Below, in pieces: positions 15,901 through 50,649 of a DNA stretch of 64,000 bases. The translations under genes and the position numbers were made by a program. The notes under the pieces were generated by a model. It was not told the DNA's origin. It did no database searches and saw only the letters and a program-made list of their open reading frames with translations. This stretch comes from Crossiella sp. S99.2 (GTDB taxonomy: Bacteria; Actinomycetota; Actinomycetes; Mycobacteriales; Pseudonocardiaceae), in contig NZ_JALMDK010000005.1 in the NCBI RefSeq assembly GCF_023094165.1, forward strand, positions 496,001-560,000, written 5' to 3'. How positions within the stretch are numbered: the first letter of the stretch is position 1; the number at the start of each line of letters is the position of its first letter.

Positions 15901-18900
15901 ACCTGTGGCGACTGGTCCGTGACGGGGTGGACGCGATCTCGCCGTTCCCGGACGACCGCGGCTGGGACCTGGACCGGCTCTACCACCCGGATCCCGCACA
16001 GGCCGGTTACTCCTACGCCCGCGAGGGCGGTTTCCTGGCCGGTGCCACCGAGTTCGACGCCAAGTTCTTCGGTATTTCCCCGCGTGAGGCCCTGGCCATG
16101 GACCCGCAGCAGCGGCTGCTGCTGGAGACCACCTGGGAGGTGTTCGAGCGGGCCGGGATCGACCCGGCCACTCTGCGCGGCAGCCAGTCCGGGGTGTTCG
16201 TCGGCGCGATGACCCAGGACTACGGGCCCCGGCTGCACGAAGCGGCCGAGGAGTTCGCCGGGCACCTGCTCACCGGCGGCACCGCGAGCGTGCTGTCCGG
16301 GCGGATCGCCTACACCTTCGGCCTCGAAGGTCCCGCGGTCACCGTGGACACCGCCTGCTCGGCCTCACTGGTCTCGCTGCACCTGGCCGTGCAGTCGTTG
16401 CGGCGCGGGGAATGCGGGCTGGCCCTGGCCGGTGGCGTCGCGGTACTGCCCACGCCGGGCATGTTCGTGGAGTTCTCCCGGCAGCGCGGACTGGCCCCGG
16501 ACGGGCGCTGCAAGGCATTCGGCGCCGAGGCCGACGGCACCGCCTGGGCCGAGGGCGTGGGCGTGCTGCTGCTGGAACGGCTCTCCGACGCGCGGCGCAA
16601 CGGGCACCCGGTGCTGGCCATCGTCAAGGGCAGTGCGGTCAACCAGGACGGCGCGTCCAATGGGCTGACCGCGCCCAACGGCCCGGCGCAGCAGCGGGTG
16701 ATCCGCGGTGCGCTGGCCGATGCCGGACTGTCCACTTCGGACATTGATGTGGTGGAGGCGCACGGGACCGGCACCGCTTTGGGCGATCCCATTGAGGCGC
16801 AGGCATTGCTGGCCACCTACGGGCAGGAGCGGGACCGGCCGCTGCTGCTGGGCTCGCTGAAGTCGAACATCGGGCACGCGCAGGCCGCGGCCGGGGTCGG
16901 TGGCGTGATCAAGATGGTCGAGGCGATGCGGCACGGGGTGCTGCCCCGGACGCTGCACGCGGACACGCCGTCGCCGCGGGTGGACTGGTCGGCGGGCGCG
17001 GTGTCACTGCTCACCGAGGCGCGGGACTGGCCGGAGACCGGGGCGTCGCGGCGGGCCGGGGTGTCCTCGTTCGGCATCAGCGGAACCAACGCGCACGTGC
17101 TCCTCGAACAGGCGCCCGAGATCGCCGAACCGGTTGCCGAGGCGGCAGCCGGGCCGGTGGTGTTGTCCGGGCGGACGCCGGAAGCGTTGCGGGCACAGGC
17201 GGAAGCACTGCTCGCGGCCGAGGTCGAGCCCGTGGATCTGGCGCACACCCTAGCTCGCCGGGGGCTGCACGAGCACCGGGCCGTGGTGCTCGGTGACGTT
17301 CGGGCCGGGCTCTCCGCGGTTGCGGCGGGGGAGTCCGGTGCGGTGCGGGACAGTGTTGCGGACGGGCAGATCGCGTTCCTGTTCTCAGGGCAGGGGTCGC
17401 AGCGACTGGGCATGGGCCGCGAGCTGGCCGGGGCGTTCCCGGTGTTCGCGGACGCCTTTGCCGCGGCCAGCGCTGAGCTGGACAAGCATCTGGACCGGCC
17501 GCTCGGCGAGGTCCTGGACACTGAGGAGCTGCACCAGACTGGGTTCACCCAGCCCGCGCTGTTCGCCATTGAGGTGGCGTTGTTCCGGCTGGTGGAGTCG
17601 TGGGGTGTGCGGCCGGATTACCTGGTTGGGCACTCGATTGGTGAGCTGGCTGCTGCGCACGTCGCCGGGGTTTTGTCGCTGGGGGACGCGGCGAAACTGG
17701 TTGCCGCGCGGGGCCGACTGATGCAGGCGCTGCCGAGTGGCGGCGCGATGCTCGCGGTGCAGGCGACCGAGGATGAGGTTCGGCCGTTGCTGGCCGGGCT
17801 GGATGCGGATGTCGCGGCGATCAACGGGCCGACCGCGATTGTGGTGTCCGGGACCGAGGCCGCGGTGACCGAGGTCGCGGCGCGGCTGGTCGACCGCAAG
17901 AGCAAGCGGCTGACCGTGAGTCACGCGTTCCACTCGCTGCTGATGGACCCGATGCTGGCCGAGTTCCGGGCGGTCGCGGAGAGCATCAGCTTTGGTGTGG
18001 CGCGGATTCCGGTGGTGTCCAACGTGACCGGCGAGCTGGCCGGAGACGAGCTGGGGACCGCGGAGTACTGGGTCCGGCACGTGCGGCAGGCCGTACGGTT
18101 CGCCGACGGCATCCGGACCCTGGAAAACGCGGGGGTCTCGACGTTCCTGGAACTGGGGCCGGATGGGGTGCTGTCCGGGATGGGGCAGGACTGCCTGACC
18201 GGGGATGCCGCGCTGATCCCGTTGCTGCGCAAGGGACGTGCCGAGACTGGGGCCGCGTGGCAGGCACTGGCGCGGCTGATCTGCCGCGGTGTGCCGGCTG
18301 GCTTGGCCGGGCTGACCGCCGGTGGACGGCTGGTGGACCTGCCGACCTACCCGTTCCAGCGGCAACGGTTCTGGCTGGCGCCGAGTTCGTCCACTGTGGA
18401 CTCCGGCGTGCACCCGCTGCTGACCTCGGCGGTGCCGATCGCCGGTGCCGGGGGTGTGCTGTTGACCGGGAAGCTGTCCCGCCGGACACACCCCTGGCTG
18501 GTCGACCACCAGATCCTGGGATCCGTGCTGGTGCCGGGGACCGCGCTGGTCGAGCTGGCACTGCGAGCGGCCGACGAGGTCGAGTGCGCGGCGGTGGAGG
18601 AGCTGACCCTGGCCGCACCGCTGGTACTGCCCGAGCAGGGTGCGGTGCAGGTGCAGGTGGTGGTCGCGGCCGAGCAGGACGGGCGGCGCGACCTGGAGCT
18701 GTACTCGCGGCTCGACGACGAGGACTGGACGCTGCACGCCAGCGGTGTGCTCGCGGTGGAGGCGGATTCGCCCCTGGAAGCGGGGGAGTGGCCGCCCGCG
18801 CAGGCCGTCGCGGTGGACCTGGACGGGTTCTACTCGCGGCTCGCGGACAAGGGTTACGGCTACGGGCCCGCGTTCCAGGGTGTGCGCGGGGTGTGGCGGC

Positions 18901-20901
18901 GCGGCGCGGAAATCTTCACCGAGGTCAGCCTGCCGTCCACTGTGGAGGGTTCAGGGTTCGGGGTGCACCCAGCACTGCTCGACGCCGCCCTGCACGGACT
19001 GGTCGCCGCGGCCGAGGGCGACAACCCGCCACTGCCGTTCGCCTGGACCGGGATCCGCCTGCACGCCACCGGCGCGAGCACGCTGCGGGTGAAGCTGGCC
19101 CCGGCCGGACCGGACGCGGTATCGCTGGCCGTCACCGACCCGGCGGGCACCCCGGTGCTCTCCATCGACTCGCTGGTGCTGCGGCCGGTGTCTCCGGACG
19201 CGCTGCGGATCCGGCCCGAACTGGACTCGCTGTTCCGGGTCGACTGGCCGGTGCTCACCCTGCCCGAGCAGCCCACGCTGCCCACCAAGGTGGTGCTGCT
19301 GGGCGGGGACGAGTTCAAGGCCGGGGTCGCGCTGCGGGCCGCCGGAGTCGAGGTGGCGGAGCGGGCCGAGCCCGGTGACGCCGACCTGGTGCTGCTGACC
19401 TGCCCGGAAGGACCCGCCCGCGAGGTGACCGCCCAGGTGCTGGAGTTGTTGCAGCGCACTGAGTCCCGGGTGGTCGTGCTCACCAGGGACGCCGTGCTCG
19501 CCGACTCCCCGGACCTGGCAGGCGCCGCGGTGTGGGGCCTGGTGCGGGCCGCGCAGACCGAGCAGCCGGACCGGTTCCAGCTCATCGACCTGGACGCCCA
19601 GTCCGCCACCGCTCTGCCCGCCGCGCTCACCATGGACGAGCCACAACTCGCGCTACGCAACGGGATCGCGCACACGCCTCGCCTGGCCAAGATCACCGAA
19701 GTGGCCGAGGCGGAGTGGGACCCGGACGGCCTGGTGCTCATCACCGGCGCCACCGGCGCACTCGGCGGGCTGCTCGCCAAACATCTGGTCACCCGGCACG
19801 GCGTGCGTCGCCTGCTGCTCACCAGCCGCCGCGGCCCGGACGCCCCTGGTGCGGACGAACTCCGTGCCGACCTGGCGAGGCTGGGGGCCGAGACGATTAT
19901 CGAAGCCTGCGACACCGCGGACCGGTCCGCGCTGGCCGCGCTGCTGGCCCGGCACCCGGTGACCGCGGTGATCCACACCGCCGGGGTGCTCGACGACGGC
20001 GTGCTCTCCGCGCTCACCCCCGACCGCCTGGACACCGTGCTGCGGCCCAAACTCGACGCCGCGATCAACCTGCACGAGCTGACCCAGGACCACGACCTCA
20101 CCGCGTTTGTGCTGTTCTCCTCGGTAATCGGGGTGCTCGGCGGTGCCGGTCAGGCCAACTACGCCGCCGCCAACGCTTCCCTGGACGCCCTCGCCCAGCG
20201 CCGCAAGGCCGCCGGACTCCCGGCGCTGTCGCTGGCCTGGGGGCCGTGGGCCGAGGGCGGGATGGCCGCGCGGCTCGCCGAGGGCGACCGCAACCGGATG
20301 TCCCGCGCGGGCATGGCCCCGCTGCCGCCCGAACTCGGCCTCGCCCTGTTCGACCTGGCACTGGGCCAGTCCGAGGCCGCGCCGGTGCCGCTCAAGCTGG
20401 ACACCAGTGTGGTGCGCCAGGGCACTGTCCCGGCGCTGTTGCGTGGACTGGTAGCGCCCAAACGCACCCGGCGGACCGCGGCGGCCAAGGCCACCGAAGA
20501 GTCCTTTGTGGACAGACTCACGGCGACCCCAGAGGAGCGGCGCGCGCAGCTCGTGCTGGAGGTGGTCCGGGTCAACGCGGCCGGGGTGCTCGGGCACAGC
20601 GGCGACGGCTCGGTCGAGGCCGAATCCTCCTTCAAGGAACTGGGTTTCGACTCGCTGACCTCGGTGGAGCTGCGCAACCGGCTCAACACCGCCACCGGGC
20701 TGCGGCTGCCGCCCACCTTGCTCTTCAACTACGCCACCCCGGCGAAGCTGGCCGAGCACCTGCTCGACCGGCTCGCCCCCGCCCCGGCCGCTCCGGTCGA
20801 GGAACCCGAACTCGACGTGCCGGACACCGAGTTCACCCAGGAACTTGACGCGGTCGCCACCGCCGACGAGATCTTCGCCTTCATTGACAAGGAGTTCGGC
20901 A

Positions 20902-20909
<8 letters not shown>
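12960..20909 (+). CDS. PKS1: loading module (KSQ-AT-ACP) and module 1 (KS-AT-DH-KR-ACP)
   Basis: The product is 2,649 residues and starts the polyketide. The loading KS (about 8-430) has Gln at the active site (Q181 in VDSAQSS), making it a decarboxylating KSQ. AT0 (about 534-850) has GHSIG (S620) and HAFH (716-719), so malonyl; the starter is acetate. ACP0 (about 872-945) carries S907 in an unusual GFASL motif, with Ala for the usual Asp. Module 1 has KS1 (961-1384, C1133), AT1 (S1559, HAFH 1655-1658; malonyl), DH1 (1818-2080; H1850 in HxxxGxxxxP, D2008), KR1 (2256-2440; TGATGALG, LDD 2344-2346, Y2401; B type) and ACP1 (S2565). Predicted product: crotonyl-ACP. The C-terminus (DEIFAFIDKEFG) is a docking tail. 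The start at 12960 opens straight into the KS. PKS2 overlaps its last 8 bases. Confidence 0.97.
20889..20894 (+). promoter_or_regulatory. Ribosome binding site deciding the PKS2 start
   Basis: AAGGAG lies 7 nt before the GTG at 20902. It supports an 8-base overlap with PKS1 rather than the longer frame beginning at 20845. Confidence 0.75.
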
Positions 20910-34827
<13,918 letters not shown>

Positions 34828-34866
34828 CGCAACAACAACCCGTATCGGCTTTGGGGGCTGAGGGCA

Positions 34867-45807
<10,941 letters not shown>

Positions 45808-45845
45808 GACGGACTCGCGGAGTACAAAAACTGGGGATGGGCTTG

Positions 45846-48800
45846 ATGTCGAACGAAGAGAAGCTCCGCGAGTACCTCAAGCGGGTCACCACCGACCTGC
45901 ACCGCACCACCAAGAAGCTCCGAGAGGTCGAGGAGGCCGGGCACGAGCCCGTCGCCATCATCGGCATGAGCTGCCGCCTGCCCGGCGGGGTCGACAGTCC
46001 GGAATCCCTGTGGGACCTCGTCTCCACTGGCGGTGACGCGGTCGGCGGGTTTCCCGCCGACCGCGGGTGGGACCTCGAAGGGCGCTACGACGCCGACCCG
46101 GACAACCTGGGCACCTACTACGCCCGCGAAGCCGGATTCGTCTACGACGCGGGCAAGTTCGACGCCGGCTTCTTCGGCATCTCCCCGCGCGAAGCCCTCG
46201 CCATGGACCCGCAGCAGCGGCTGATCCTGGAAGCCTCCTGGGAGGCCTTTGAGCGCTCGGGCATCGACCCGAACTCCTTGCGTGGCAGCCGGACCGGAGT
46301 GTTCAGCGGAGCGTGGTTCTCCGGTTACACCCCGGGTCTGGACCAGTCCCCGCAGCACCTGGAAGGCCACCTGCTCTCCGGCGCGGCCACCAGCTTCGTC
46401 TCCGGCCGCGTCGCCTACACCCTCGGTCTGGAGGGCCCCGCCCTCACCGTGGACACCGCCTGCTCCTCCTCGCTGGTCGCCCTGCACCTGGCGGTGAAGG
46501 CGCTGCGCAACAACGAGTGCGGGCTCGCGCTCACCGGTGGCGTCACCGTGATGTCCAGCCTCAACTCACTCGTCGAGTTCTCCCGCCAGGGCGGACTGGC
46601 CGCCGACGGCCGCTGCAAGCCCTTCTCCGCCGCGGCCGACGGCTTCGGTTTCGCCGAGGGCGTGGGCATGCTGGTCCTCGAACGGCTCTCCGACGCCCAG
46701 CGCAACGGCCACCAGATCCTCGCCGTGATCCGCGGCACCGCGGTCAACCAGGACGGCGCCTCCAACGGCCTCACCGCCCCCAACGGCCCGTCCCAGCGCC
46801 GGGTCATCGCCGAGGCGCTCGGCGACGCCCGCCTCACCCCGGCCCAGGTCGACGTGGTCGAGGCGCACGGCACCGGCACCTCGCTCGGCGACCCGATCGA
46901 AGCCCAGGCCCTGCTCGCCACCTACGGCCAGGACCGGGACCGCCCGCTCTGGCTCGGCTCGGTCAAGTCCAACATCGGGCACACCCAGGCCGCCGCGGGC
47001 GTCGCCGGTGTGATCAAGATGGTGCTGGCCCTGCGCAACGGGGTGCTGCCGCAGACCCTGCACGTGGACGAGCCCTCCCCGCATGTGGACTGGTCCGCCG
47101 GATCGGTCTCCCTGCTCACCGAGCGCCTGGACTGGCCGGACACCGGGCAGCCGCGTCGCGCCGGGGTGTCCTCCTTCGGCATGAGTGGCACCAACGCGCA
47201 CACCATCCTGGAGCAGGCACCGGCCGCCGAACCCGTTGACACCGAACCGGTCGCGACCACGGTGTCGCCCATCCTGCTCGCCGCCCGCGGTGCCGACGCC
47301 CTGCGCGGCCAGGCCGAACGCCTGCTGTCCTTTGTGGACAACAATCCTGAACTCTCGCTGAACGACCTCGGTTTCTCCCTCGTAACCACCCGCAGCCGGT
47401 TCGACCATCGCGCCCTGCTGGCCACCGGCGACCGGGACGCACTGCGCGCCGGACTCGGCGCCCTCGCCGCGAACATGCCCGACGCCGCACTGGTGCAGGG
47501 TGTGTCCGGAGTGGATGGCCGGGTCGTGTTCGTCTTCCCCGGTCAGGGCTCGCAGTGGCAGGGCATGGCCCTGGAACTCCTCGACACCGCACCGGTCTTC
47601 GCCGACCGGCTCACCGAATGCGGCCAGGCCCTGGCCGAGTTCACCGACTGGGATCTCCTGGAAGTGCTGCGCGGCAACGGCCCCGGCTTTGACCGGGTCG
47701 ACGTGGTGCAGCCCGCGCTGTGGGCCGTGATGGTGTCCCTGGCCGCGCTCTGGCGCTCCTACGGCGTCGAACCCGCCGCGGTCGTCGGCCACTCCCAGGG
47801 CGAGATCGCCGCCGCCGCCGTCTCCGGCGCGCTCTCGCTCCGCGACGCCGCCAAGGTGGTCGCCCTGCGCAGCAAGGCAATCCGCGCACTGGCCGGTAAG
47901 GGCGGCATGATGTCGGTCGCGCTCTCCGGCGACCAGGCCGCCGAGCGACTGGCCCGCTGGGACGGCCGGATCTCGGTCGCCGCGCACAACGGCCCCGCCT
48001 CGGTGGTCGTCGCCGGTGACCCGGACGCCCTCGACGAGCTGTTCGCCGACTGCGAGGCCAGCGACATCCGGGTGCGCAAGATCCCGGTGGACTATGCCTC
48101 GCACTCCGCGCACGTGGAAACCATCCGCACCGAACTCCTCGACGTCCTCAGTGGACTGGAGCCCCGGACCGCGGATATCCCCTTCTACTCCACCGTCACC
48201 GCGGCCGTCATCGACACCGCGCGGCTGGACGGCGAGTACTGGTACACCAACCTGCGCCAGACCGTGCGCTTCGCCGAGACCACCAGGCTGCTCGCCCAGG
48301 ACGGCTTCCGCTTCTTCGTCGAGGCCAGCCCGCACCCGGTGCTCACCTTCGGCGTCCAGGAAACCCTCGCCGATCTGGACGCCGTCGCGGTCGGCTCCCT
48401 GCGCCGGGAGCAGGGCGGCCTGGACCGGTTCCTGCTCTCCCTCGGCGAGGCCGAGACCCGCGGCTTGCCGGTCGACCTGAGCCCCGCCTTCCCCGGCGCG
48501 CGGCGGATCGACCTGCCCACCTACGCCTTCCAGGGCCGCTGGTACTGGCTCGAACCCGAGCACACCGCCGTCGCCGCCGACCCGGCCGACGCCGAGTTCT
48601 GGACCGCGGTGGAGAACGAGGACCTCGACCAGCTCGCCAGCACCCTGGGCACCGGCACCGAGCCGCTCAGCGGCGTGCTGCCCGCACTGACCGCCTGGCG
48701 TCGCCAGCGCCGGGACCAGTCCACTGTGGACGGTTGGCGCTACCGGGTCAGCTGGCAGCAGCTCGCCGAACCGGCCGCCGCGCCGCTGTCCGGCACCTGG

Positions 48801-50624
48801 CTCCTTGTGCTCCCCGAACAGAACCACCCCTTGACCACCGCGGTTTCGACCGCACTGCGCGCTCGTGGCGCCGACGTCGCCGAGCTGGTGCTCGACCGCG
48901 TTGACCGCGCCGGGCTCGCCCAGCAGCTCGCCACCCTTCCCGTGGCGCCCAGCGGAGTGCTCTCCCTGCTGGGCCTGGACACCTCGGCCCACCCCGAGGT
49001 GTCCAGGGGGCTGCGACTGACCGTCACCCTCACCCAGGCCCTCGGCGACGCGCAGGTCGACGCTCCACTGTGGACTGTCACCAGTGGCGCGGTCGGCACC
49101 GGACCGGCCGACCCGGTCCGCGCGCCGGTGGCCGCCCAGGTCTGGGGCTTCGGCCGGGTCGCCGCACTCGAACACGCCCGCCGCTGGGGCGGCTTGATCG
49201 ACCTGCCCGGCAACCCCGACGAACAAGCCGTCAACCGCCTCACCGCGTTGCTGGCCGGTGCGGGGGAGGAGGACCAGCTCGCGGTGCGCGCCAACGGCAT
49301 CCTGGCCCGCCGCCTGGCGCACGCCCCGCGCGGCACCACCAAACGCGAGTGGCAGCCCACCGGGACCGTGCTGGTCACCGGCGGCACCGGCGCGATCGGC
49401 GCCCAGGTGGCCCGCTGGCTGGCCCGCAACGGCGCCGACCACCTCGTCCTCACCAGCCGCCGCGGCCCGGAAGCCCCCGGCGCGCTCGACCTCGCCGCCG
49501 AACTCGGCGAACTGGGCGCCAAGGCATCCATCGAAGCCTGCGACATCAGCGACCGCGAGGCCGTGCGCGACCTCCTCGCCAGGCACCCGGTCACCGCGAT
49601 CATGCACGTGGCCGGGGTCCCGCAGGCCACCGCGGTCACCGACACCACCCAGGACGAACTGGCCGAGGTCACCGCGGTCAAGATCGCCGGGGCCGCGCAC
49701 CTGGCCGAGTTCGCCGGCGACCTGGACGCGTTTGTGCTGTTCTCCTCCAACTCCGGGGTCTGGGGCAGCGCGGGTCACACCGGGTACGCCGCGGGCAACG
49801 CCTACCTGGACGCACTCGCCCAGCACCGCCGCGCGCACGGCAAGCCCGCGCTCGCGGTGGCCTGGGGCGCCTGGGCCGACGGCGGCATGGCCGAGGGTGA
49901 CGCGGGGGAGCAGTTGCGCCGCCGCGGCATCCTGGAAATGCGCCCCGACCTGGCCATCGCCGCCCTGCAGCGGGCCATGGACGAGGACGAGACCACCATC
50001 GCCATCGCGGATATGGACTGGACCAAGTTCGCGCCCACCTTCACCTCGGTCCGTCCCAGTCCGCTGCTGGGGGAGCTGCCCGAGGTCAAGGCCCTGCTTG
50101 CCGAGGCCGAACCGGAGACCGATTCCGGCCTGGCGCAACGACTCGCCACCGCCTCCCCGCTGGAACAGCGGCGCGCACTCGTCGACCTGGTGCGCACCCA
50201 GGTGGCCGGGGTGCTCGGCCACGACACCAGCGAAGCGGTGGACCCCGGCCGCGCCTTCCGCGAACTGGGCTTCGACTCGCTCACCGCGGTCGAACTGCGC
50301 AACCGGCTCACCGCCGCCACCGGCCTGCGGCTGCCCGCCACCCTGGCCTTCGACCACCCCACGCCCACCGTGCTCGCCGAGTTCCTGCGCGCCGAGCTGT
50401 TCCCCGCGGTCGAGGGCGCCGACGAGTCCGAAACGCGGATCCGGGCCGCGCTCGCCGCCCTGCCGCTGTCCCGAATCCGGGACGCCGGCCTGCTGGACGC
50501 CTTGCTGCGCCTGGCCGACGGCGACCCCAGCGCAGTTGAGTCCACTGTGGACGACGGCGAGACCATCGACGAGATGGACGCCGACGACCTGGTGCGCCTG
50601 GCCCTGCAGGGCTCCGACTCCTGA
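45846..50624 (+). CDS. PKS4: module 7 (KS-AT-KR-ACP)
   Basis: The product is 1,592 residues. The ATG at 45846 is preferred to the one at 45837 because it leaves room for the purine run GGGGATGGG and matches the docking-helix start of PKS3 (SNEEKLREYLKRVTTDL). KS7 C206. AT7 GHSQG (S650) with YASH 750-753, methylmalonyl. KR7 has intact TGGTGAIG but no LDD; W1306 lies eight and H1311 three residues before Y1314, the A2 signature, predicting an L-hydroxyl with epimerised methyl. ACP7 S1478. The C-terminal tail is longer and of another kind: a helix pair (TRIRAALAALPLSRIRDAG, LLDALLRLAD) ending in DEMDADDLVRLAL. This resembles the docking tails of the erythromycin and pikromycin synthases. It pairs with the distinct N-terminus of PKS5. 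Confidence 0.96.
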   Translation: MSNEEKLREYLKRVTTDLHRTTKKLREVEEAGHEPVAIIGMSCRLPGGVDSPESLWDLVSTGGDAVGGFPADRGWDLEGRYDADPDNLGTYYAREAGFVYDAGKFDAGFFGISPREALAMDPQQRLILEASWEAFERSGIDPNSLRGSRTGVFSGAWFSGYTPGLDQSPQHLEGHLLSGAATSFVSGRVAYTLGLEGPALTVDTACSSSLVALHLAVKALRNNECGLALTGGVTVMSSLNSLVEFSRQGGLAADGRCKPFSAAADGFGFAEGVGMLVLERLSDAQRNGHQILAVIRGTAVNQDGASNGLTAPNGPSQRRVIAEALGDARLTPAQVDVVEAHGTGTSLGDPIEAQALLATYGQDRDRPLWLGSVKSNIGHTQAAAGVAGVIKMVLALRNGVLPQTLHVDEPSPHVDWSAGSVSLLTERLDWPDTGQPRRAGVSSFGMSGTNAHTILEQAPAAEPVDTEPVATTVSPILLAARGADALRGQAERLLSFVDNNPELSLNDLGFSLVTTRSRFDHRALLATGDRDALRAGLGALAANMPDAALVQGVSGVDGRVVFVFPGQGSQWQGMALELLDTAPVFADRLTECGQALAEFTDWDLLEVLRGNGPGFDRVDVVQPALWAVMVSLAALWRSYGVEPAAVVGHSQGEIAAAAVSGALSLRDAAKVVALRSKAIRALAGKGGMMSVALSGDQAAERLARWDGRISVAAHNGPASVVVAGDPDALDELFADCEASDIRVRKIPVDYASHSAHVETIRTELLDVLSGLEPRTADIPFYSTVTAAVIDTARLDGEYWYTNLRQTVRFAETTRLLAQDGFRFFVEASPHPVLTFGVQETLADLDAVAVGSLRREQGGLDRFLLSLGEAETRGLPVDLSPAFPGARRIDLPTYAFQGRWYWLEPEHTAVAADPADAEFWTAVENEDLDQLASTLGTGTEPLSGVLPALTAWRRQRRDQSTVDGWRYRVSWQQLAEPAAAPLSGTWLLVLPEQNHPLTTAVSTALRARGADVAELVLDRVDRAGLAQQLATLPVAPSGVLSLLGLDTSAHPEVSRGLRLTVTLTQALGDAQVDAPLWTVTSGAVGTGPADPVRAPVAAQVWGFGRVAALEHARRWGGLIDLPGNPDEQAVNRLTALLAGAGEEDQLAVRANGILARRLAHAPRGTTKREWQPTGTVLVTGGTGAIGAQVARWLARNGADHLVLTSRRGPEAPGALDLAAELGELGAKASIEACDISDREAVRDLLARHPVTAIMHVAGVPQATAVTDTTQDELAEVTAVKIAGAAHLAEFAGDLDAFVLFSSNSGVWGSAGHTGYAAGNAYLDALAQHRRAHGKPALAVAWGAWADGGMAEGDAGEQLRRRGILEMRPDLAIAALQRAMDEDETTIAIADMDWTKFAPTFTSVRPSPLLGELPEVKALLAEAEPETDSGLAQRLATASPLEQRRALVDLVRTQVAGVLGHDTSEAVDPGRAFRELGFDSLTAVELRNRLTAATGLRLPATLAFDHPTPTVLAEFLRAELFPAVEGADESETRIRAALAALPLSRIRDAGLLDALLRLADGDPSAVESTVDDGETIDEMDADDLVRLALQGSDS

Positions 50625-50639
50625 CCTGACCGAGCTTGT

Positions 50640-50643
50640 GGAG
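50640..50643 (+). promoter_or_regulatory. Ribosome binding site deciding the PKS5 start
   Basis: GGAG precedes two consecutive ATG codons, 3 nt before that at 50647 and 6 nt before that at 50650. The spacing favours 50650. The open frame itself runs far upstream through PKS4 and is not informative. Confidence 0.55.
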
Positions 50644-50649
50644 ACCATG

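Noticed and set aside
20845..20901. Longer N-terminus for PKS2
   Set aside because: The extension is Pro/Ser-rich and lies inside the PKS1 tail; AAGGAG marks the GTG at 20902.
45837..45845. Earlier ATG for PKS4
   Set aside because: The purine run needed for ribosome binding lies on top of this codon, whereas the ATG at 45846 is well placed.
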